A stretch of 53,632 bases of DNA from an uncultured Nocardioides sp. (lineage in GTDB: Bacteria > Actinomycetota > Actinomycetes > Propionibacteriales > Nocardioidaceae): the NCBI RefSeq assembly GCF_946885725.1, contig NZ_CAMPGZ010000003.1, positions 1-53,632 on the forward strand, read 5' to 3'. Positions 16,955 to 25,500 of the stretch are shown here, in pieces. The number at the start of each line of letters is the position of its first letter. Position 1 is the stretch's first letter. The notes under the pieces were generated by a model. It did no database searches. It was not told where the DNA came from and was given only the letters and a program-made list of their open reading frames with translations. Both the position numbers and the translations under genes were made by a program.

Positions 16955-18582
16955 GGGAGTGCCCCTTCCGCGGGCTGCGCGTGCGGAGTACGCCGTACGC
17001 CGGAACGCAGGGAGGCGAGCTCCGGAGAGCGCAGCAGGAGCTGCACGGCCAGGTAGACGACCAGGCCGACCAGGCTGCCGACCAGCAGCGCGAGGACAGT
17101 CCCGGCGCGGCCCGGCAGGCCGGCCGGCACGACGTCCGCGACGACGAGCACCGGGAGCGACATCGCCAGCGCGCCGAACGCCAGCCTCCGGGCGAGCGGC
17201 AGCAGCCGTCGCGTGGGCAGCTCGCTCCGGACGCACATGGCGCGGGTCAGGTGCAGCCCGCCGGCCAGCGCGCCGACGGCGTACGCCGCACCGAGGAAGG
17301 GCGCCGCCTGCCTCCCCTCCAGCGCGAGGGTGGCCAGCGCCAGGGCGAGGCAGACGGCTGTCTGCAGGGCCATCGCGTTGAGCGGCGTACGAGTGTCCTG
17401 CCGGGCGTAGGCCGCCTGAAGGGAGATGTAGAACGCGGTCTGACCGACGATGCCCGGCGCGATGAACAGCAGCGCGCCGGTCATCATGCCGAGCCCGGCG
17501 TCGCTGGCCATCGCGCCGACGGCGATCGCGTGCGCGATCGGCCCAGCGAGCAGCATGTAGCCGACCGCGGCCGGCACGGCCAGGAACAGCGCGAGCTGCA
17601 GCCCCTCCCGGTAGGTCTCGCGGAAGGACCCGTCGCCGCGCTGCTCCCGGTGCAGCCGCGACAGCCGCGGGATCAGCGCGAGCCCCACGGGCGTGGCGAC
17701 GAGCTCGATGGGCAGCGCGTAGAAGTTGAACACCATCTGCAGCGCGACGGTGCCGCCGGCGGCACGGCCGGCGAGCAGCAGCAGGACGAGCATCTGCAGT
17801 GCCAGCAGGGCCGCCTGCAGCACGGACAGGACGGCACGGCGCACGACGTCCCGGACCTCGGGGTCACGCCAGCCGGCACGCGGACGCACGGTCACGTCCG
17901 AGGTGCGCGCCCCCGCCCAGGCCAGCGCCGCGTTGGCCGCGACCGCCGTGGTGGAGCCGAGACCGAGCAGCACGACGACCCCCGTGGGCTGGCTGCTCTG
18001 CGCCGCGACGGAGCCGTACGCCAGCCAGGTCGTGAGCAGCACGGCCATCATCCCGACGTTCTCGACGGCGGGCGCGACCGCAGCGAGTGCGAACCGGCGG
18101 TGCGCGTTGAGGACGGCGGCGGAGGCCCCGGACAGGGCGTAGAGGAACACCTGCGGGCACATCAGCACGAGCAGCAGCGCGGCCTGCCGCGAGGCGGTGG
18201 CCCCCTCGCCGGGCGTCAGCACCCCGAGGACCGGCGGAATCGCGACGAAGACGACCGGGACGACGACGAGCATGGCCAGCCAGGACGTGCCGAGGAACCC
18301 GCCGGCCATGCGTGCGGTCCGGTCGGGGTCGCCCGCGTCGACGTGCTTGACCAGGGCGGGCACGAGCAGCGACGAGAACAGCGATCCGGCGAGGAACCCG
18401 TAGTAGACGAGGTTCGGCAGCGAGTTGGTCAGCTGGAACGTGTCGCCGAACGTCGTCGGCCCGAGGATCGCGCCGACCATGACCACCCGGACAAGCCCGG
18501 TGAGGCGGCTGACAGCCGTGCCCAGGCCGACCACGAGGGAGTCACGGGCGGTGCCCGGCTGCACCTCCCTCGTGGCGGCCAT
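16951..18582 (-). CDS. MurJ-like lipid-linked oligosaccharide flippase (MVF family)
   Basis: A 543-residue protein with about 14 transmembrane helices. MurJ-type hallmarks near the N-terminus include AVSRLTGLVRVVMVGAILGP and LPNLVYYGFLAGSLFSSLLV, in which the usual N-L-x4 and A-G-x-L patterns recur. In peptidoglycan synthesis MurJ flips lipid II, but placement between the priming transferase and the polymerase suggests this copy acts as the Wzx-type flippase for the local polysaccharide. Its ATG shares one base with the stop of the sugar transferase (TGATG). Confidence 0.85.
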   Translation of the reverse strand: MAATREVQPGTARDSLVVGLGTAVSRLTGLVRVVMVGAILGPTTFGDTFQLTNSLPNLVYYGFLAGSLFSSLLVPALVKHVDAGDPDRTARMAGGFLGTSWLAMLVVVPVVFVAIPPVLGVLTPGEGATASRQAALLLVLMCPQVFLYALSGASAAVLNAHRRFALAAVAPAVENVGMMAVLLTTWLAYGSVAAQSSQPTGVVVLLGLGSTTAVAANAALAWAGARTSDVTVRPRAGWRDPEVRDVVRRAVLSVLQAALLALQMLVLLLLAGRAAGGTVALQMVFNFYALPIELVATPVGLALIPRLSRLHREQRGDGSFRETYREGLQLALFLAVPAAVGYMLLAGPIAHAIAVGAMASDAGLGMMTGALLFIAPGIVGQTAFYISLQAAYARQDTRTPLNAMALQTAVCLALALATLALEGRQAAPFLGAAYAVGALAGGLHLTRAMCVRSELPTRRLLPLARRLAFGALAMSLPVLVVADVVPAGLPGRAGTVLALLVGSLVGLVVYLAVQLLLRSPELASLRSGVRRTPHAQPAEGALP

Positions 18583-19265
18583 CAGCGCGCCCCTCCCGCG
18601 AGCACCGCGGGGACGGTGCGCAGCAGGATCACCAGGTAGAGCGACAGCGAGCGCCGCGCGACGTACTCAACGTCGAGGCGCAGCCCCTCGGTCATGGTCA
18701 GCCGGTTGCGGCCGCTCACCTGCCACAACCCGGTCAGGCCGGGGCGTACGTCGAAGCGGCGGTCCGCCCAGACCGGGAACTCCCCGAGCTCGGCCGGCAG
18801 GCAGGGCCGGGGACCCACGAGCGACATGTCCCCCTTGAGCACATTGAACAGCTGCGGGAGCTCGTCGAGGCTGGTCCGCCGGAGCAGGCCGCCCACCTTC
18901 GTGACGCGCGGGTCGTCGGCCAGCTTGTAGAGCCCGCCCTCCGGCTCGACCCGGCCGCGCAGCAGGTCGCGGACGTAGGCCTCGTGAATCGCGGGGTCGG
19001 CGTCGCGCCGCATCGTGCGGAACTTGTACATCACGAACTCGCGACGCCCTGCGCCCACCCGCGCCTGCCGGAAGAACCCCGGCCCCGGGCTCGTGAGCCG
19101 CACCGCGGCGTACACGACGAGCAGCAACGGCGCGGTCAGCACCAGCGCGACCGAGGCGAGGACGAGGTCGAGCCCCCGGACGGCCGCCTCGCGCCCACGG
19201 GGGATCGGACGGAGACGGCCTCGGTGGCGGGGGGCTGCCACCTCCGGGGGGAGCACCTCGGTCAT
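18582..19265 (-). CDS. undecaprenyl-phosphate sugar phosphotransferase (priming glycosyltransferase)
   Basis: A 227-residue polyprenyl-phosphate hexose/HexNAc-1-phosphate transferase of the PglC/WbaP catalytic-domain size. Hallmarks: one N-terminal membrane helix after [60 protein letters not shown] and [14 protein letters not shown]. It starts assembly by putting the first sugar phosphate on the lipid carrier. It is short, lacking the extra N-terminal membrane domain of WbaP. It overlaps the acyltransferase gene as ATGA, so the minus-strand operon is tightly coupled here. Confidence 0.9.
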   Translation of the reverse strand: MTEVLPPEVAAPRHRGRLRPIPRGREAAVRGLDLVLASVALVLTAPLLLVVYAAVRLTSPGPGFFRQARVGAGRREFVMYKFRTMRRDADPAIHEAYVRDLLRGRVEPEGGLYKLADDPRVTKVGGLLRRTSLDELPQLFNVLKGDMSLVGPRPCLPAELGEFPVWADRRFDVRPGLTGLWQVSGRNRLTMTEGLRLDVEYVARRSLSLYLVILLRTVPAVLAGGAR

Positions 19266-19930
19266 CGCGCGATCCCCTGTGACCCGTTGTGGGACCCGTT
19301 GACCAGCCGGTAGCGCGAGGCGGACGTGGCGTCCTGCCGGATCCGGCCGTTCACGTCGGGAAGCCCGTCGACCTCGCCGCGTACGACGGCGGGGTTGCCG
19401 TAGGCGACGGCGCCGGGCGGCAGGTCGCGCGTCACCACCGACCCCGCCCCGACGAGGCAGCCGTGGCCGATCCGGACGAACGGCAGGACGGTGACGTTGA
19501 CGCCGAGCTGGGCGCGCGCCCCGATGCGCGGACCGGACATGACCCGGGCCGACGCGGCCTGGCCGGGGTAGAGGTCGTTGGCGATGGTCACGCCCGGGGC
19601 GAGGAACGCGTCGTCCTCGATCTCGGTGTACTGCGCGACGTAGCAGTTGCTGTGGATCTTGACCCGCGAGCCCAGCCGGCAGCCGTAGTCGACGACGGTG
19701 TTGCTCCACACGGAGACGTCGTCGCCGACGCGGCACTGCTCGCGGATCACCACGTGGTGGCCGGTCTCGAAGCGGTCGCCGATGCGGCTGCCCACGTAGA
19801 TCACCGTGCCGCTGCGCAGGGTCGCGTCGGCGCCGATGCTCAGGTAGCGGTCGACGTCGCGGGCGACCTCATAGCCGATCTGGACGTCGGCGTCGGCGCG
19901 CAGGCCGGGCCCCACCTCGACGCTCGTCAT
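19262..19930 (-). CDS. hexapeptide-repeat acyltransferase (sugar N-acetyltransferase-like)
   Basis: A 222-residue left-handed beta-helix protein. Repeats of the [LIV]-G-x4 type run from about residue 20 to 190 (for example IGYEVARDVD, IGADATLRSG, IGARAQLGVN, LVGAGSVVTRDLPPGAVAYG). It probably acetylates the amino sugar made by the two upstream enzymes, as WbpD/WlbB do for 3-amino sugars. The start is ATG at 19930 overlapping the aminotransferase stop. An O-acetyltransferase role is an alternative. The C-terminal 25 residues after the helix are unusual and carry no motif. Confidence 0.85.
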   Translation of the reverse strand: MTSVEVGPGLRADADVQIGYEVARDVDRYLSIGADATLRSGTVIYVGSRIGDRFETGHHVVIREQCRVGDDVSVWSNTVVDYGCRLGSRVKIHSNCYVAQYTEIEDDAFLAPGVTIANDLYPGQAASARVMSGPRIGARAQLGVNVTVLPFVRIGHGCLVGAGSVVTRDLPPGAVAYGNPAVVRGEVDGLPDVNGRIRQDATSASRYRLVNGSHNGSQGIAR

Positions 19931-21081
19931 GACGGCGCCCCCTCGGCACCCTCGGCTGCGACCTCGTTGACGGTCTTGGCCACGCGCTCGGCGTCGCCGA
20001 CGGTCATCGCGGGCGACATCGGCAGGGACAGCAGGCGTGCGGCGTCGGCCTCGACGACGGGTAGCGAACGGTCGGTCAGGTGGCGGTACGGCGCCATCAG
20101 GTGGCACGGCGTCGCGTAGTGGATGCCGGTGCCGATGCCCAGCTCGGCGAGCTCGGCACGGACCCGCTCCCGGTCGCGCACCCGGACCACGGCGAGGTGG
20201 TAGACGCCCCGGCTGCCCTCGAGCTCAGCGACCAGCGGCGCGGCGACCGGGTCCAGCAGCTCGCGGTAGACGGCCGCGACCTGGCGTCGCCGGGCGTTCC
20301 AGCCGTCGAGCAGCGGCAGTTTGGTCTCGAGCACCACGGCCTGGACGGCGTCGAGCCGGCTGTTGGTGCCGACGTGGACGTGCTCGTGGTGCGACGTACC
20401 GGCGCGGCCGTGGTCGCGCAGGGCGCGGATGGTCTCGGCGAGCCCGTCGTCGTCGGTGACGACCGCCCCGCCGTCCCCGAAGGCGCCGAGGTTCTTGCCC
20501 GGGTAGAAGCTCGTGCAGGCGGCGATGCCGAACGACCCGGCGCGGCGGCCGCGCCAGGTGGCGCCGTGGGCCTGGGCCATGTCCTCGATGACGAACAGAC
20601 CGTGCTCCTCGGCGACCCGGCCGAGCGCGTCCATGTCGGGCATCTGCCCGTAGAGGTGCACGACCGCGACCGCTCGGGTGCGCGGCGTCAGCGCCGCGAC
20701 CAGGGTCTCCGGGGTGAGCAGCAGGGTGTCGGGGTCGACGTCGGCAAAGACCGGTCGCGCGCCGGCGAGGACGACGGCCTCGGCCGTGGCAACGAACGTG
20801 TTGGCCGGCACCACCACGTCGTCGCCAGGCCCCAGCCCGAGCGCGCGCATGCTCAGGTGCAGCGCGTCGGTCCCGTTGGCGACACCGATCGCGTGGTGCC
20901 GCTGGCAGTACGCCGCCCACGCCCGCTCGAAGCGCTGCACGGCCTCGCCGCCGATGAAGGCGTTGGTGTCCAGCAGGGCGCTCCAGCCGGCGAGCACCTG
21001 GTCGCGGACGACCTGCGTGGTCGGGGTCAGGTCGAGGAAGGGGACGGCGTCGGACGACGTCCCCGCGTGCGCCCGGCTCAC
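19927..21081 (-). CDS. DegT/DnrJ/EryC1/StrS-family sugar aminotransferase
   Basis: A 384-residue PLP enzyme that moves an amino group from glutamate to a keto-sugar nucleotide. The PLP Lys is K196 in FYPGKNLGAFGDGG. Other family marks are GVANGTDALHLSMRALGLG, PANTFVATAEAVVLAGARPVF and FVIEDMAQAHGA. GTG at 21081 overlaps the dehydrogenase stop as GTGA. Paired with a Gfo/Idh dehydrogenase before it and a hexapeptide acyltransferase after it, it fits 3-dehydro-sugar amination as in the Wbp/Wlb or related pathways. The exact sugar is not determined. Confidence 0.9.
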   Translation of the reverse strand: MSRAHAGTSSDAVPFLDLTPTTQVVRDQVLAGWSALLDTNAFIGGEAVQRFERAWAAYCQRHHAIGVANGTDALHLSMRALGLGPGDDVVVPANTFVATAEAVVLAGARPVFADVDPDTLLLTPETLVAALTPRTRAVAVVHLYGQMPDMDALGRVAEEHGLFVIEDMAQAHGATWRGRRAGSFGIAACTSFYPGKNLGAFGDGGAVVTDDDGLAETIRALRDHGRAGTSHHEHVHVGTNSRLDAVQAVVLETKLPLLDGWNARRRQVAAVYRELLDPVAAPLVAELEGSRGVYHLAVVRVRDRERVRAELAELGIGTGIHYATPCHLMAPYRHLTDRSLPVVEADAARLLSLPMSPAMTVGDAERVAKTVNEVAAEGAEGAPS

Positions 21082-22172
21082 GATGCCCGCTCGACCGGTG
21101 CGGGCACCGACTGGCGCGGGACGGGGACCACCGGCGGCGCGACCGGGTCGCGCAGCTCGGACAGCTGCACCGCGCGCCGCAGCCGCGACGACATCTGTGC
21201 CGCCTCGAGCACCTCGACGACGGCGAGGCCGTTGCGGCCGTCCGTGGTCGGCCGCATGCCGGTCAGGGCGCAGTCGACGAAGTGCTCGTCCTCGAGGGCG
21301 AGCGGCTCGTTGACGACGAGGTACGGCGCCACCACGTCGCCGTAGCGGTAGGTCATCGGCGCCTTGGTCAGGTCTCCGTCGGTCTCGATCTGGGCGACGC
21401 CCTTGTCGTGCACCCGGACCCGCTCCTCGGCGAGGTCGTCGAAGACCACCATCTTCTCGCTGCCGACCATCGTGACCCGGCGGACCTTGCACGGGTCGAG
21501 CCAGCTGACGTGCACGTTGGCGACCACGTCGGGGTCCTCGTAGTGCAGGCGCAGGTGCGCGACGTCCTCGAGCCGCTGGTGCGCGTGCCGAGAGGCCCAG
21601 CACTCGACGGCGGTCGGCTGCCCGCCCAGCACGTAGTTGAGGATCGAGACGTCGTGGGGCGCGAGGTCGAGGATGACGTTGACGTCGTGCTGGTAGAGGC
21701 CGAGGTTCAGCCGAGCGGTGTGCACGTAGTAGACCCGGCCCAGCTGGTCCTCGCGCACCATGTCGCGCAGGCTCCAGACCGCCGAGTGGTACTCGAAGGT
21801 GTGGCCGACCATGAGGGTGACGCCCCGCGCCTCCGCGGCCTGCACCATCATCCGGGCGTCCGCGGCCGACGTCGCGAGCGGCTTCTCGACCAGCACGTGC
21901 TTGCCGGCCGCGATCGCCTCGAGCGCGAGCCCTGCGTGGGTGCTGGGCGGGGTCGCGATCAGGACCGCGTCGATGTCGTCGAGGGCGTCCGAGAGGTACG
22001 CCGCGCGGCCGAGCCCCGGGAAGTGCCGCTCCAGTGCCGCGTGCCGGTCGGGGCTCGGGTCGATGACGGTGACCGTGTCGACCGAGTCGAGCGCGCGCAG
22101 CGCCCGGACGTGCTTGGAGCCCCAGTAGCCGCACCCGGCCACCCCGACTCGCAACCCTGAAGAAGTGACCAT
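21078..22172 (-). CDS. Gfo/Idh/MocA-family sugar-nucleotide dehydrogenase
   Basis: A 364-residue NAD(P)-dependent oxidoreductase. The Rossmann start is LRVGVAGCGYWGSKHVRAL, and the family E-K-P motif is in HVLVEKPLAT. HDVNVILDLAPHDVSILNYV resembles the catalytic HD region. It probably oxidises C3 of a UDP-sugar, giving the keto group that the downstream aminotransferase uses. It is the first gene of the minus-strand operon. ATG 22172 was chosen because the Rossmann fold begins seven residues later and GGGGGGAC lies upstream. An in-frame open stretch reaches back to 22478 but reads as AT-rich leader DNA. Confidence 0.9.
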   Translation of the reverse strand: MVTSSGLRVGVAGCGYWGSKHVRALRALDSVDTVTVIDPSPDRHAALERHFPGLGRAAYLSDALDDIDAVLIATPPSTHAGLALEAIAAGKHVLVEKPLATSAADARMMVQAAEARGVTLMVGHTFEYHSAVWSLRDMVREDQLGRVYYVHTARLNLGLYQHDVNVILDLAPHDVSILNYVLGGQPTAVECWASRHAHQRLEDVAHLRLHYEDPDVVANVHVSWLDPCKVRRVTMVGSEKMVVFDDLAEERVRVHDKGVAQIETDGDLTKAPMTYRYGDVVAPYLVVNEPLALEDEHFVDCALTGMRPTTDGRNGLAVVEVLEAAQMSSRLRRAVQLSELRDPVAPPVVPVPRQSVPAPVERAS

Positions 22173-22495
22173 GACAGTCCCCCCATTCCCTTTGCTTAGG
22201 AGGTCTCGGGTCTCTGCGGCACCTGAGAAGGTGGCCCCCGCCGGGACGCCGAGCTGGAATTCCCGAGGTGCCCATCCCAACATTTTCCGAGTGCCTGGGA
22301 AATGGGTCAGTCGACTTATTCCATCGATGACTTGGGTAAGCCAACCGGCTACGCCGAATGCCGTAGTGGACAAGGGGGAACCGTCATGGAAATCGTGCGC
22401 GAGACGCGATTTCTCGGCCCTTTCCACAACCCCCGAATTCTCCACATCCGACAATTTCTCGGTTACCGAAGAATTCATTTTTCGAACATCACGAT

Positions 22496-22525
22496 GACGG
22501 GGAGCGGCGAAGCCGCCTCCCCGTC
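22496..22525 (-). terminator. second hairpin, tandem with the previous terminator
   Basis: GACGGGGAGCGGC (22496-22508) pairs with 22512-22525 with one bulged base and a tight GAA loop. It lies immediately beyond the first terminator hairpin in the minus-strand direction and may act as a backup stop or processing barrier. Confidence 0.6.
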
Positions 22526-22532
22526 GCCGGAC

Positions 22533-22590
22533 CCCGATTGGTCCGCAACGTTGCGTCCGGTGCGCGCGGAGCCGTTGCGGACGAATCGGG
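22533..22590 (-). terminator. 18-bp-stem hairpin terminator after the giant deacetylase gene
   Basis: Arms 22533-22550 and 22573-22590 match at 17 of 18 positions (CCCGATTGGTCCGCAACG against its partner). It begins 9 bases after the stop of the minus-strand gene ending at 22599, the usual place for a terminator. Confidence 0.75.
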
Positions 22591-22598
22591 TGTGGGGG

Positions 22599-25500
22599 TC
22601 AGTTCGTCACGGTGACCGCGTTCGCCAGCGTGGAGGTGCCGAAGTTGCTGCGGTTCGTCACCGTCATCGAGCGTGCGGTCCTGGCCGCTCCGGAGGTGAC
22701 CCTGAGCACGACCGTCATCCGGGTGGCGCTCTGGACGCGGGGACTCCTCACGGTGACTCCGGAGCCCGAGACCGTGACGGTCGTCTGGTTGTTGAAGCCG
22801 GTGCCGGTGAGCGTGACCGTGGTGTCCCGGCCTGCGCGGACCGTGGCCGGTGAGACCGACGTGATCGTGGGGCTGGCGACGATCGTCAGGCAGCTCGTGC
22901 AGGTGGCCGAGGTGCCGTTGGTGTTGGTCACCGTCACGTTGCGCGCCCCGACGGGAGCGCCGCCCGCCACGCTCACCCGCAGAGTGACCCGGGTGTTGGT
23001 CCGGCCGGTGACCGTCGCGGTGACACCGGTGCCGCTGACGGCCGCGGTGATCCCGGCGTTGAAGCCGCTGCCGTTCACCTGGACCGTCACCGCGTCGGCG
23101 CCCTGGCCGAGCTGGGCCGGGCTGACCCCGGTGATCCGGGGCGCCGTCGCCATCGTGACGGTGACCGGCGAGCTGGTGCCGACGTTGTTGGCGGCGTCCG
23201 ACTGCGAGGCCACCAGCGTGTAGGTGCCCGCGGCCAGGTTCGTCACCGTCGTGCTCCAGCTGCCGTTGCTCGCGGATGCCGTGGTGGTCCGCACCGGCGT
23301 GCCGGTGGTGCCGGACCCCGCGTAGACCCGCAGCGTGACCGTCGCCGCGTCGCCCGTCTGGGTCCCGGCTGCGCCGGAGACGGTCAACGACGTACCTCCG
23401 ACGACGCTGCCGGCGGTCGGGCCGGTGATGGTCACCACCGGCGCCGTCGTGTCCTGCGGCGTGGTGTTGACCGTGAACGTCACGGGGTCGCTCCTGCCGA
23501 TGTTGCCCGCCGTGTCGACCTGGGTCGCCTGCACGGTCCAGACGCCGGCCGCCAGCGTGGTGGGCGTGGCGCTCCACGTGCCGTTCGCGCCGACGGTCGC
23601 CTGCACCGTCTGGGCCGCGGGCTCCTGGACGCCGCTCGACGGGTAGAACGCGACCGACACCTGGTTGGTGTCACCGGCCGCAGTGCCGGCGGTGCCGGAC
23701 ACCGTCGGGGTGGCCGTGGTGACCGTGGCCCCCGCTGCGGGCGCGCCGATCGCAACTGTGGGTGGCGTGATGTCGACCGGCGTGGTGTCGACCGTGAACG
23801 TCACCGCGGGGCTGGTGCCGATGTTCCCGGCCGCGTCGCCCTGGGTCACGGTGACCGTCCAGGTGCCGTTCGCCAGCGGGTTCGCCGTCGTCGACCACGA
23901 TCCGCCCGCCCCGACGGGAGCGGTGAGGGTCTGCGCGGGCGTCTCGGTAACGACCGACCCGGCGTACAGCCGCACCGTCACGTTGGCGTTGTCGCCCGCG
24001 GCCGTGCCGGCGGTGCCGCTCAGCGTGGGCGTCACGGTGTTGACCGTGCTTCCGCTCGCCGGGGCCGTGACCGTCGGCGCGGGTGCCGTGGTGTCGACCG
24101 GGGTGCTCGACGCGTTGATGGTGAAGGTCTGGGGAACGCTGGTGCCGGTCGTGCCGGCGTCCTGCGAGACCTGCACCGTGTAGGTGCCGTTCGGCAGCGC
24201 CGCCGGCGGACGGACGGACCACGTGCCGTTGGTGACGGGCGCGGACAGGGTCGCCAGCGGTGTGCCCATCGAGTACGGCCCGTCGTAGATCCGCACCGTC
24301 ACCGTGCTGCTGCCGGTCGCCGATCCGCTCAGCACCGGCTGCGCCTCGGTCACCGTCACTCCGGCCGCGGGGCCGGTCGTCGCCACCTTGGGCGCGGTGG
24401 CACCGCCGCCCATCACCTCGGCGATCGTCTTCACGCTGACGTTCTGGTCCGTCAGCGTGCCCAGCCAGGCGAGGAACTGGTCGATGGTCGTGTCGGAGAC
24501 GGGCCGGTAGCCGTTCATGCAGCTGTTGAAGCCCGACGTACCGGCGTAGCAGATCTCGTGGAACAGCGTGGGCAGCCAGCTGCCGCCGTGGCTCTTCGCC
24601 TGGTTGACCGCGAGCTGCAGCGCCTCGAGGGTCACCGGGCCGTTGTACTCAGTGCCGAGGATGCGGATCGCCCACGGGTTCTCCGTCGGCGGGATCGTCT
24701 CGGAGTAGATCGGTCCGTCGGAGGTCACCGTGCCCGCCTTGCGCGCGGACTGGTAGCCGCAGGCACGCGCCAGGGCCGAGGTGTCGTCGTTCATCGACCC
24801 GAACGGGAAGGCGAAGCTCACCGGGTTGAATCCCTCGGCGAACAACCGCGCCCGGTCGGCACAGACCTGGTTCCACTTGAAGTCGAAGGTGGTGCTGGAC
24901 GACAGCAGGTCAACGTGGTCCATGCTGTGCCCGCCGATGTCGTGCCCGAGGTCTCGGAGTGTGCGGAGCTCGGCCCAGGTCATCACGCCCGGCTCGCCGT
25001 CGTCGACGGCGCCGGAGTTGACGTAGAAGGTGCCGTGCGCGTTGTGGCGCGCGAAGATCTGGCGCAGGTTGTACTGCGACTTCAGGCCGTCGTCGAAGGT
25101 CAGCGACACGACGAACGGCCGTGTCTCCATCGGCGGGTGCGGTGCGCCCATCACGTCGGCGACGGTGCGGACCGTGACGCCCTCGGCCTCCTGCGTCTTC
25201 AGCCAGGCGAGGAAGTCGTCGAGCACGTCGGCGTCCAGCGCCTGCGGCGTCGACATGCAGGACGAGTAGCCCGACTGGCCCTGCTTGCACACGTGGTTGA
25301 ACGCGAACGGCAGCCAGCCGCCGCCGTTCGCACCCGCCGCGGTGACGGCGTTCTGGAGGGACTGCAACGTGACCGGGCCGCCCGGCAGGTTGGCCGAGCG
25401 CAGCGCCAGCGGCGTGGCCGCCGGCAGCGCCTCCGCGTAGTCGGGCCCGGTGGCCGACAGGCCACCGGGAAGACGCCCCGTGAGGAAGCCGCAGTCGCGC

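Larger units (their letters stand above)
22173..22598. other. AT-rich intergenic region with operon promoter zone and two hairpins
   Basis: This 426-bp stretch lies upstream of the eight-gene minus-strand operon and downstream of the giant deacetylase gene. The part 22250-22500 is AT-rich, with three GAATTC sites (22257, 22435, 22471). Two hairpins occupy 22496-22590. A promoter for the operon must lie here, but no convincing -35/-10 pair could be chosen. A plus-strand frame with AAGGGGG before ATG 22386 runs through both hairpins and is not considered coding. Confidence 0.5.

Noticed and set aside
16810..18639. 609-codon plus-strand frame opposite the MurJ-like gene
   Set aside because: Composition is Arg/Gln/Gly/His-rich antisense noise; the minus strand holds the convincing 14-helix flippase.
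22386..22853. Plus-strand frame with AAGGGGG before an ATG in the AT-rich gap
   Set aside because: It runs through two terminator hairpins and into the antisense of the deacetylase gene, with no coding-like composition; the ribosome site is probably a chance match.
22599..24500. Internal repetition in the giant protein considered as a DNA tandem repeat
   Set aside because: The Ig-like units share protein motifs but differ in DNA, so they are ancient domain repeats and not a recent DNA repeat array.
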